The notes under the pieces: model-generated
What the model was told of the DNA's origin: nothing
The model's input: the letters and a program-made list of their open reading frames with translations, nothing else
Databases searched by the model: none
From: an uncultured Acidimicrobiales bacterium
GTDB lineage: Bacteria > Actinomycetota > Acidimicrobiia > Acidimicrobiales > CATQHL01
DNA length: 64,000 bases
Direction of reading: 5' to 3'
NCBI GenBank assembly: GCA_958295925.1
Contig: CATQHL010000001.1
Coordinates: forward strand, 2,280,780-2,344,779
Shown here: in pieces, positions 20,635 through 28,900 of the stretch
How positions within the stretch are numbered: the stretch's first letter is position 1
Layout of the letters: every line of letters begins with the position of its first letter
Made by a program: the position numbers and the translations under genes

Positions 20635-21453
20635 ATGACATCAGGGATCACCACGGGGGCAGGTGGGCAGGTGACTGTCTACGAGGCCCTGGCCGACGCC
20701 CTGCGGGCCGATGAGCCGGTCGCCCTGGCGACGGTCATCGAAGGCCCCGGCCAGGGCGCCCGGATGCTGATGCGCCAGGGAATGGGCGCAATGGGCAGCC
20801 TGGGCAACGAGCATCTCGACGACGTGGTCTCGCGTGACGCTCTGGCCGAGCTGGCGCTGGGCCGCACATGCATTAGGCACTACGGGGTCTCCGGCGAGCA
20901 GCGGCGCGGCGAGGTGAGCGTCTTCGTGGAGTCATTCTCCCCCCAGCCGCGCATGATCATCTTCGGCGCGGTCGACTTCACCTCGGCGCTGGCCGACGTC
21001 GCCAAGGTGATGGGCTACAAGGTGATCGTCTGCGACGCCAGGAAGGTCTTCGCCACGACCAGGCGTTTTCCGATGGCGGACGAGGTGAGAGTTGAGTGGC
21101 CAGACGACACCTTCGACGAGTACGGCGAGCGGCTGCGCGCAACCGACGCCGTTTGCATCCTCACCCACGACACCAAGTTCGACGTGCCGGCTGTGCTGCG
21201 GGCGCTCAAGACGGAGGTGGGCTACATAGGCGTGATGGGCAGCCGACGCACCCATGCAAAGCGAGTGGAGCGCCTTGCCGAGTCCGGGGTCGGCCGGGAG
21301 GGCCTCGACCGGCTTATGGCGCCCATCGGCCTGGACATCGGCGGGCGCACACCAACCGAGACGGCGATTTCCATTGTCGCCGAGATCATCGCCGTGCGGG
21401 CCGGGCGCGCCGTGCCCTCCCTGCGGGACTCCGAGGGGCCGATCCATCGCTAG
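20635..21453 (+). CDS. XdhC-family maturation factor with Rossmann domain
   Basis: A 272-residue XdhC/CoxF-type protein. The N-terminal part resembles the preceding gene weakly, and the C-terminal Rossmann domain (about residues 100–260) has RMIIFGAVDFTSALADVA and YIGVMGSRRTHAKRVERL. The usual glycine-rich GAGHVA is changed to GAVDFT, so nucleotide binding may be altered. It starts 10 nt after the stand-alone N-domain gene and belongs to Mo-cofactor maturation of the cox enzyme. Confidence 0.87.
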   Translation: MTSGITTGAGGQVTVYEALADALRADEPVALATVIEGPGQGARMLMRQGMGAMGSLGNEHLDDVVSRDALAELALGRTCIRHYGVSGEQRRGEVSVFVESFSPQPRMIIFGAVDFTSALADVAKVMGYKVIVCDARKVFATTRRFPMADEVRVEWPDDTFDEYGERLRATDAVCILTHDTKFDVPAVLRALKTEVGYIGVMGSRRTHAKRVERLAESGVGREGLDRLMAPIGLDIGGRTPTETAISIVAEIIAVRAGRAVPSLRDSEGPIHR

Positions 21454-21493
21454 GCGCGCTTCGGGTGCAGCACCCGAAGACGTTTTTGAAGCT

Positions 21494-22120
21494 CTGAGCA
21501 GGCGCAGGAGGACCTCGGGGCACATCGACCCCAGCACTGCGGCTGTGCTGCTGGCCGCCGGCGGGGGCGAGCGCTACAAGTCGACGCACCACAAGCTGCG
21601 GGCGCTCTTCAGGGGCAGTCCCGTGTTCTCCTGGGCACTCGAGGCGGCCCTGGAAGCCAGGCTCGACGCCACCTACGTGGTGTTCGGCGCCGAAGACCTG
21701 AGCAATCTCCTGCCGCCCTCCGGCGTGACGGTCGTGCTGAACCCTGAGTGGAGGCGGGGCCAGTCCAGCTCCCTCCAGGCAGGGGTGCGGGCCGCCGAGC
21801 TTGACGGTCACACTGCGGTGGTGGTCGGCCTCGCGGATCAGCCTCTGGTCGGGGCCGGGGCCTGGCGCCTGGTGGCGCACGCCCCGGGCGCCGTTGTCTC
21901 CGCCAGCTTCAATGGGCGGCGCCGCCCCCCCGTGAAGCTGGAGTCGACGGTCTGGCCGCTGCTTCCCCTCGATGGCGACGAGGGCGCCCGCACCCTCATG
22001 CGCCGCCGGCCCGAACTCGTCCGCGAAGTGGCCTGCCTGGGCGACCCGATCGACCTTGACACCGTGGAGGACTTCTCCGCAGACGAAGAGTTGTCCGACC
22101 CGCCGGCGAGCGTAAAGTAA
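21494..22120 (+). CDS. MobA/MocA-like molybdopterin nucleotidyltransferase (start uncertain)
   Basis: An NTP-transferase with LLAAGGGERYKSTHHKLRAL near its N-terminus and GLADQPLVGAGAW, as in MocA enzymes. Those convert Moco to the MCD form that cox enzymes use. No ATG or good GTG lies between the previous stop and the family core; CTG 21494 and ATC 21524 are the in-frame candidates. The frame is open from 21254 inside the previous gene. GTG 21545 would cut into the first beta-strand. Confidence 0.8.
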   Translation: MSRRRRTSGHIDPSTAAVLLAAGGGERYKSTHHKLRALFRGSPVFSWALEAALEARLDATYVVFGAEDLSNLLPPSGVTVVLNPEWRRGQSSSLQAGVRAAELDGHTAVVVGLADQPLVGAGAWRLVAHAPGAVVSASFNGRRRPPVKLESTVWPLLPLDGDEGARTLMRRRPELVREVACLGDPIDLDTVEDFSADEELSDPPASVK

Positions 22121-22199
22121 CGGCAAATTCGCCCGGAAATCCCCCGCAGGGCCGATTTCGCTTTCGATTGGAAACCCGTAAACCCCATAGGAGGAAATC

Positions 22200-22949
22200 A
22201 TGCAGTTCGACAACGACTTTGAAGTGCCAGTAGGAGTGGATCGTGTCTGGTCTTTTCTGACCGACGTGGAAAAGGTGGCGCCGTGCCTGCCCGGTGCCCG
22301 GCTCATCGGCCCTGTGGAGGACTCCGAGGATGACCAGTACGAGGGAGTGGTGAAGGTAAAGGTAGGGCCGATCACCGCCGAGTACAAGGGCAGGGCGACC
22401 ATCAAGGAGATGAGTCGCGACGACCTGAAAGTGGTCATCCGGGCCGAGGGCAGGGACACCCGGGGGGCCGGAAACGCGGCCGCCGACGTCTCGGCGAGCC
22501 TCACCGCCATTTCCGATGACCGCACGAAGGTCTCGGTGAGCACCGACCTGCGAATCAGCGGCAAGGTGGCCCAGTTCGGGCGCGGCGTAATGGGCGACGT
22601 GAGCGCCAAGCTCATGGAGAAGTTCGCCCAGAACCTTGGCGGCGTGCTGATGGAGGAGGACGATTCCCCCGCCGAGGAGGCCGATTCGGCCGAGGGCGCG
22701 CCTGGCGCCGCCGATTCCGCCGAGGGCGCGCCTGATACCGACGCCGGCGCCTCCGACGCCCCCGCCTCTGACGCCGGCGCCGATGACGCCGCCCCCGCCG
22801 CCAAGCCCGCCCCCGTCGTCGAGGCCGAGGCCGTGGACATTCTCGAGGTCGTGAAGTCCACGAGGCTGAAGTGGCTTGCCCCGATCATTCGCATCATCGG
22901 GCCGATCGGTCTGGCCCTCCAAAAGCTGTTCAGGCGCCGCCGCTCCTAG
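22200..22949 (+). CDS. coxG: CoxG / SRPBCC-domain membrane-anchoring protein
   Basis: A 249-residue CoxG. The SRPBCC (START-like) domain covers about residues 1–150 (VPVGVDRVWSFLTDVEKVAPCLPG). A long Ala/Asp/Ser/Glu linker (about 155–205) follows, then a hydrophobic end (LKWLAPIIRIIGPIGLALQK) ending in RRRRS. In form I systems CoxG tethers CO dehydrogenase to the membrane and delivers quinone. AGGAGG lies 6 nt before the ATG. Last gene of the cox cluster. Confidence 0.92.
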   Translation: MQFDNDFEVPVGVDRVWSFLTDVEKVAPCLPGARLIGPVEDSEDDQYEGVVKVKVGPITAEYKGRATIKEMSRDDLKVVIRAEGRDTRGAGNAAADVSASLTAISDDRTKVSVSTDLRISGKVAQFGRGVMGDVSAKLMEKFAQNLGGVLMEEDDSPAEEADSAEGAPGAADSAEGAPDTDAGASDAPASDAGADDAAPAAKPAPVVEAEAVDILEVVKSTRLKWLAPIIRIIGPIGLALQKLFRRRRS

Positions 22950-22975
22950 TCGCCGCTCCCAGCCCCCTCCAGCGG

Positions 22976-23497
22976 ATGCCTGCTGAGGACGGTTCAAGGC
23001 GGATTTCGAAGCCGAGCGCCGTCACCCCGCGGCGCCCGACGGCCACCAACCCTGGCCTCGACGTGGCCTCGCTGGTGGCGGAGTCGCTCGGAAGGGAGCC
23101 TCAGGGGGACTTCGAGGTCGTGGTCTCCCATCCCGACGGGCGCCCACGAGTAATCCGCAACGCCCCCTTCCTTGCCGACGGCACGCCCATGCCCACCCTC
23201 TACTGGCTGGTATGCCCGGAGGATCGTCGGGCCGTCAGCCGCCTGGAGTCCTCGGGCGGTGTCAAGGCGGCGGAGGCGGCCGTCGATTCTGAGGCGCTCA
23301 CCCGCGCCCACGCCGCCTACTTCGCAGTGCGTGAGGGGCTCATCCCAGCCGATCACGCCGGCCCGCGGCCCTCAGGGGGGGTGGGCGGCACCCGCCGGGG
23401 CGTCAAGTGCCTGCACGCCCACTACGCCTGGCACCTGGCCGGCGGCAGCGACCCCGTAGGGGGGTGGGTGGCAGACCGCCTGTGCTCGGATCGTTGA
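22976..23497 (+). CDS. DUF501 family protein
   Basis: A 173-residue member of DUF501, a small actinobacterial family of unknown function normally sitting between divIC and ppx. Recognisable parts are PFLADGTPMPTLYWLVCPED and the C-terminal RRGVKCLHAHYAWHLAGGSDP with its conserved Cys/His. Here the cox cluster separates it from eno–ftsB, which suggests the cluster was inserted into the ancestral order. The stop overlaps the ppx TTG in a TTGA. Confidence 0.88.
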   Translation: MPAEDGSRRISKPSAVTPRRPTATNPGLDVASLVAESLGREPQGDFEVVVSHPDGRPRVIRNAPFLADGTPMPTLYWLVCPEDRRAVSRLESSGGVKAAEAAVDSEALTRAHAAYFAVREGLIPADHAGPRPSGGVGGTRRGVKCLHAHYAWHLAGGSDPVGGWVADRLCSDR

Positions 23498-24471
23498 CCT
23501 CCCCCCTGGCAGCCGTCGACTGCGGAAGCAACTCGGTGCGGCTGCTCGTTGCCGGCCCCGACGGGGCGGAGCTTGAGCGCCGCAGCGTCGTCACCGCCCT
23601 TGCGTCGGGGATGGGCGCAGCCCGCAGGCTCACGCCGGAGGCCATCGCCCGGACCGCCAAGGCCCTGAGGGGCTTCCGGTCGGCCGTTGAGTCCGCTGAG
23701 GTCAGGTTCGTGGCCACCGCAGCCGTGCGTGAAGCCGTCAATCCCGAGGATTTCCTTGTGGCCGCCGAGGACGCCCTGGGGCTGCGGCCGGAGGTGATCG
23801 GAGGGGAGAGGGAGGCGCGCCTCGGCTTCGACGGCGCCACTTCCGGTCTCGATCGGGAGCGCGGGCCTTTCCTGGTGCTTGACCTCGGCGGCGCCTCCAC
23901 TGAGTTCAGCTACGGCACTGAGCGCTGCGAGAGCGTCGTGTCCTGCCCTGTCGGCAGCGTCGGTCTCACCGACCGCTACGTCGATCACGACCCGCCCCTG
24001 CCGGAGGAGCTCTACGCCTGCCTGTCGGTGACCGAGGCCCACCTCGAGGACGTGGTGGCCGGCATCCCCGCGGCGGGTGACGCGGCCTGTCTCGTCGGGC
24101 TGGCAGGAACGGTCACCACCGCAGCCGCCGTTGAGATAGGCCTGGCCGAATACGACAGCCGGCGCATCCACCACTTCGAGCTCAGCCGCTCCGCCGTCGA
24201 GGACGTGTTCCGCACCCTGGCCACCGAGGACCGGGCCGCTCGCCTGGCCAACCCGGGCATGCATCCCGGCAGGGTGGACGTGATAGTGGCGGGCATGTGC
24301 GTGCTAGCGAAGATCATGCGCTTCTTCGAGTTCGACTCCTGCCTTGTCTCCGAAAGCGACCTCCTCCACGGCCTCATCGCGGAACTCCGGGCGGAGAGAG
24401 CCGGGCGGGCCGGTTACGGGGCGATGGGTGATCGACCTCCGGTCGGGTCTCACTCGAGCCTGCGCGGCTAG
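23494..24471 (+). CDS. ppx: Exopolyphosphatase, Ppx/GppA family
   Basis: A 325-residue Ppx/GppA phosphatase that degrades polyphosphate and/or pppGpp. The actin-like ATPase fold shows VDCGSNSVRLLV at the N-terminus, VLDLGGASTEFSYG near residue 128 and LVGLAGTVTTAAAVE near 203. It is the short form, without an HD domain. The TTG 23494 gives MTSPLAAVDCGSNS, the usual family start; GTG 23482 is an alternative. Confidence 0.92.
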   Translation: MTSPLAAVDCGSNSVRLLVAGPDGAELERRSVVTALASGMGAARRLTPEAIARTAKALRGFRSAVESAEVRFVATAAVREAVNPEDFLVAAEDALGLRPEVIGGEREARLGFDGATSGLDRERGPFLVLDLGGASTEFSYGTERCESVVSCPVGSVGLTDRYVDHDPPLPEELYACLSVTEAHLEDVVAGIPAAGDAACLVGLAGTVTTAAAVEIGLAEYDSRRIHHFELSRSAVEDVFRTLATEDRAARLANPGMHPGRVDVIVAGMCVLAKIMRFFEFDSCLVSESDLLHGLIAELRAERAGRAGYGAMGDRPPVGSHSSLRG

Positions 24472-24483
24472 GGTGGCGCTGGG

Positions 24484-25107
24484 ATGCTCAACGCCTTGGT
24501 GAATTCGGGCGCAGGCGCCTCTCCCGTGCTGAGAGGTCGCCGCATTACCCTCCGCCCGCTGGTTTACAGGGACTTCAAGGAGTGGCGGGAGGTTCGCGTC
24601 CGCAACAGGGGGTGGCTGAGCCGCTGGGAGCCAGTGAAGCTTCCCGACGTGTCCGACCCCGACGTGAACCGAGGAGCCTTCGCCGCCCGCTGCTCGGTAA
24701 GGGACCAGGAGCGGGCCGCCGGCATCGGTTGGGGGTTCGGCGTGTTCGTGGGTGGCGCCCTCGCCGGCGAGATGAACATAACCAGCGTGGTCCGCGGGCC
24801 TTTTCAGTCGTGCAACTTCGGCTACTGGATCGACCAGGAACTGGCCGGGAACTCCTACATCCCCGAGGCCGTCGTGATCGGGCTGCGCTTCGTCTTCGAG
24901 GAGCTGATGCTTCACCGGGTGGAGATCGCCATCGTGCCCCGCAATCAGCGCAGCCTGAGGGTGGTCGAGAAACTCGGCCTGCGTTGTGAGGGCATCTCAG
25001 AGGGTTTCCTGGAGATAAACGGGGTCTGGGAAGATCACGTCCGCTTCGCCATCACCTCAGAGGAGTGGGCGCATAGGAGCAAGGAACTCTCCGACGCCTG
25101 GCTCTGA
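24484..25107 (+). CDS. GNAT acetyltransferase, RimJ/RimL type
   Basis: A 207-residue GNAT enzyme that moves an acetyl group from acetyl-CoA to an amine, possibly a ribosomal-protein N-terminus. RRITLRPLVYRDFKEW is the first strand/helix. FGYWIDQELAGNSYIPEAV and HRVEIAIVPRNQRSLRVVEK are the typical RimJ/RimL core and CoA-binding parts. It is the last core-type gene before the poly-C tract at the left edge of the restriction island. Confidence 0.9.
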   Translation: MLNALVNSGAGASPVLRGRRITLRPLVYRDFKEWREVRVRNRGWLSRWEPVKLPDVSDPDVNRGAFAARCSVRDQERAAGIGWGFGVFVGGALAGEMNITSVVRGPFQSCNFGYWIDQELAGNSYIPEAVVIGLRFVFEELMLHRVEIAIVPRNQRSLRVVEKLGLRCEGISEGFLEINGVWEDHVRFAITSEEWAHRSKELSDAWL

Positions 25108-25158
25108 GGGCTTGGCAAAAGCGCCGGCGTCACAGCGTAGGCTTATCGTTTTGACTCT

Positions 25159-25176
25159 CCCCCCCCCCCCCCCCCC
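25159..25176. repeat. Poly-C tract, 18 C
   Basis: An uninterrupted run of 18 C lies 48 nt before the ATG of the split Type ISP tail gene. The corresponding place before the second unit (30963–30969) has only 7 C. A short leader ORF (ATG 25181 to the TGA ending at 25240) follows and overlaps the tail gene's start. The tract sits where promoter or leader elements would be. Confidence 0.9.
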
Positions 25177-25223
25177 AGCCATGACACGCCTTTCCCGCCT
25201 TTCCCTCTCACGCATTCTCCCAC

Positions 25224-25928
25224 ATGACCTTGTTTTCTGATTCTGCTGCTGCGGTCGCCGACGCAGGCGACGGAGGCGTCGACAACATCACCGACTGGTG
25301 CCTGGAGCAGTTCCAAGAGCGCTACGGCAGCTCGAACGTCACCAAGGACGACATCTGGGAATACCTCTACGGCGTGATGCACGCCCCAGACTGGCGGGAG
25401 AAGTACAAGCACGATCTGCAGCGCAGCCTGCCCCGCGTCCCGCTCGCAGACGATTTTGAGGCGTTCCGGCGGGCAGGCCGGGAACTGATGGACTTGCACG
25501 TCAACTTCGAGACCGTCCCCGAGCACTCCGACGTTGTGTGCCTGGTCGACGAGCAGCCCGACGAGGGCGACAGCGACGACGAGGCATACCGGATCAACGG
25601 GAAGATGCGCTGGGCCCGCAACGCCGACACGAAAAAGCGGGACGACCGCACCTGCCTGGAGGTGAACGACCGCTGCAAGCTGAGGTCCATCCCCCTTCAG
25701 GCGCACGACTACACGGTCTCGGGGCGCTCCCCCCTGGAGTGGGCGATCGACAGCCTGCGCCAAAAGGTGGACAAGCCATCCGGCATAGTGGACGACCCCA
25801 ACGGATGGCATCGCTGGGCGGATGACCCCTTTGAACTCATCCGGCATCTGCGAAGGCTGACCTACCTGGGTGCGGAAAGCGCCCGCATTATCAGCGAACT
25901 TCCTGTTTCGCTGACCCGGCAGTCTTAA
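25224..25928 (+). CDS. Split Type ISP C-terminal specificity-tail domain
   Basis: A 234-residue stand-alone protein that matches the extreme C-terminal part of Type ISP restriction-modification enzymes: DNITDWCLEQFQERYG, KDDIWEYLYGVMHAPDWREK, AFRRAGRELMDLHVNFETV, SGRSPLEWAIDSLRQK and KPSGIVDDPNGW. In normal enzymes this segment is fused behind the target-recognition region. Here it precedes the big gene in its own ORF, and neither big gene carries it. It could act in trans with the large protein, or it could be the relic of a third upstream copy. The frame is closed by TGA at 25182, so the ATG at 25224 is the start. Confidence 0.85.
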   Translation: MTLFSDSAAAVADAGDGGVDNITDWCLEQFQERYGSSNVTKDDIWEYLYGVMHAPDWREKYKHDLQRSLPRVPLADDFEAFRRAGRELMDLHVNFETVPEHSDVVCLVDEQPDEGDSDDEAYRINGKMRWARNADTKKRDDRTCLEVNDRCKLRSIPLQAHDYTVSGRSPLEWAIDSLRQKVDKPSGIVDDPNGWHRWADDPFELIRHLRRLTYLGAESARIISELPVSLTRQS

Positions 25929-25945
25929 CCCACTAAGAAGTCAAG

Positions 25946-25999
25946 ATGCTGCTTCGAATCTCGCGGGGGGGGGGGGTAGCCCGCTTTGTCGCATCTTGA
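25946..25999 (+). promoter_or_regulatory. Leader ORF crossing a 12-G tract ahead of ISP gene 1
   Basis: ATG 25946 opens a 17-codon frame that crosses the tract of 12 G (25965–25976). It ends at TGA 25997–25999, overlapping the TTG start of the ISP gene (25986). One G fewer, or two more, puts TAG directly after the tract. One G more opens a long out-of-frame reading to about 26199. The tract may also serve as the Shine–Dalgarno, 9 nt from the TTG. Control by tract length is inference. Confidence 0.5.
25965..25976. repeat. Poly-G tract, 12 G, before ISP gene 1
   Basis: Twelve G in the context GC-G(12)-TAGCC, 9 nt upstream of the TTG start. Confidence 0.9.
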
Positions 26000-28900
26000 C
26001 GCGACTCTCAAGGAGCTTGGTTTTGACGATCCTTCCACGGCCGTCGGGGGGCGACGGTTTGAGCATTTCGTCCAGCAGGTTTTTCGGAAGCATCCGGGCG
26101 AATTCGGCAGGGAGCGTTTCAGAGATGTCTGGCTGTGGGACGAGTGGCCCGATCGTGAAAGCTGCGGTTACAGCACCGATTGCGGGATCGACCTTGTAGC
26201 CCGGCAGACCTGGGCGTACGGGGGCGGTCTTTGCGCCATTCAGTGTAAGTACCGCAGCGCCGGCTCGGTCTCCAAGAGGGAGGTTGACTCGTTCCTCGCC
26301 GCAGTCGGGTCGCCGTTTAGTTCTTCGCTGATCGTCTCCACGTCTGACATCGCCAAGAATGGTGTGGAGAAGATTCAAAGGGCCTCCCCGCAGTGCCAGA
26401 TTCTTTATTCCGCTGAGATGGACGACTGGGTGGACGACTGGCGGCTTTATGTCGAGAGCCCGGAGTCTTTCGAGATTCCCCCGCCGAGGAAGTATGAGTT
26501 GTTTGATTTCCAGCGTGATGCCCTTGAAGCGGTTTCCGGCGGGCTTTCCAGAGGCGGCCGGGGGAAGTTGATTCTGCCTTGCGGTACGGGCAAGTCGTTC
26601 GTGGCGTTGCGGATCGCGGAGCGGCTGGCGGGGGAGGGGGGGCGTGTGCTTTATCTTGTGCCGTCCATCGCCCTGGTGGGGCAGACGATGCGGGAGTGGT
26701 CGGCGCAGCGCGCTTTGCGTCTGGAGTATCTGGGGGTGTGTTCCGACGCGACTGCGGGCAGGAAGTCGTCGAGGCGGGTGGACCTGGCCGGTAATCTCGC
26801 CGAGTTGGCGATCCCTGTCACGACCGATCCCGGGAAGATTCGTGAGCGGCTTGAGGCTCCTCTCTCGCCTGGGGTCATGCAGGTGGTGTTCAGCACGTAT
26901 AACTCCTCGCCGCGGGTTCAAGAAGCTGTCGAGGTCGGTGATGCGATATTTGACTTGATCATCTGTGATGAGGCGCACCGGACCACTGGCATCGAGTCGT
27001 CCGCGGGTGAGGCGTCCTATTACCGCATTGTTCATAGCGATGACTGCATACCTGCTTTCAGGCGGTTGTATATGACGGCTACTCCAAGGGTTTTCACTGA
27101 GGGTTTGAAGCGGAAGCTTGCCGTGAACGAAGACCCTGACTGCTACGACATGAACGACGAGAGCGTTTACGGCAATGAGCTTTATCGGATGTCTTTCGGC
27201 GAGGCGGTCAAGGCTGGCCACTTGTCGGAGTATGAGATTCTGGTGATAGCCGCCGGCGCCGACTCCTACTTGCAGTCGATTGGGAATTCCCATGACCTGA
27301 TTGTCGGGTCCGACAAGGCGGTCTCCCTCGACGACGCTGTGAAGTTGGCGGGGTGCTGGGACGCGCTGTCGTCCCCTGAGACCACCGAGGTGTCCCCTGG
27401 GAAGAGCCCTGGGCAGATAGCGCCCGACGGTGGAGCGCCTGCCCGCTCGGCTATCGCTTTCACCAACCGGGTGGACACCAGCAAGTGGGTGGCGGGGAAC
27501 TGGCGCAAGGTTGTCGACGCCATCTCCGCCGATAATCAGCAGTCGAACGGCAGGCAGCGGTCGGATTCGTTCCTGCGCCTGGATGTCGGCCACGTCGACG
27601 GCAGCACTCCCGCTTCAGAGCGTGTCAAGTATCTGCGAAAGCTGGAGCAGCGGGATTCGGCGCAGTCAAACGGTGATCAGGTGTGCCAAATCGTCAGCAA
27701 CGCGCGGGTGCTGTCTGAGGGTGTGAACGTTCCTTCCCTCGATGCTGTGCTGTTCCTCGATCCCCGCAGCAGCCCCATCGACATCACCCAGCAGGTGGGC
27801 AGGGTGATGCGAAGGGCGCCTGGGAAGGAGAAGGGCTACATAGTGATTCCCGTGGTGGTCCCTGAGTTGTCAGATCCCAAGGAAGTTCTAGAGGCCAGCA
27901 GTTGGGATGTGGTCTGGCGGGTGGTGAAGGCTCTCCGGTCTCACGATGAGCGGCTCAGCTACTACGTCAATAACGCGTCCGCCTGGGAGAAGAACGCTCC
28001 TATGCAGTTCAGGGTGTCCAGACTCGGGCAGACCGAGGACGACACAGGCGAATTCCACAGAGCTCAGATGATTCAGCTGGAACTCGCACTGAACAAACAG
28101 ATCGCCTCAATGGTCGTAGACATATGCGGCGATCGGAACGTTTATCCCACCTGGGGAAAACGGGCGGCCGACGTTTGCCAGCAAATACAGAAACGCATTG
28201 AATACCTGACTGGCCTTGGAGGCAAATGCGAGCCGGCATTTAAAGAATTCTTGGAGGGGCTAAAGGGTTCAGTGCGGAGAGATGTCACCGTCGGAGAAGC
28301 TCAACAGATGATAGCTCAGCACATTGTCACTATTCCTATTTTCGATGCAATGCTGGGCAAGAACGAGTTTTCGCAGCAAAACCCGGTTAGCAAAGATGTC
28401 GAACGGCTGCTGCGGTATTTCAATAGTCAGGGCGTCTATTTTGACGGTGACACTAGACATTTGACGCGCGCTTATGAAGGTATGCGCGAGGCATTCGAAG
28501 GGGCTGTTTCAAGCTCTGAAAGAATCGATATCCTCCGTCGGACTTATGAGGAGTTCTTCAAGCTGGCAATGAAAGATACCGTAAAGCGGATGGGGATTGT
28601 CTACACACCTGTTGAAATCGTGGACTTCATTATTCGTTCGGTGACAGCTATCTGCAAGCAGGAATTCAAGAAAAACATTAGCCAGGAAAATGTTAATGTA
28701 TTGGATGCATTTGCTGGAACTGGAACTTTCCTAGCAAGACTATTGGAAATGCGCGACGACGATGGCGAGTACATTATTCGAGATCAAGATCTGGATAGAA
28801 AGTATCAAGAGGAACTGCACGCCAATGAGACAGTTCTGCTGGCGTATTATATTGCTGCTTTGAGAATAGAAGAAGCAAAACATTCTCGCGATGAAGAGCG

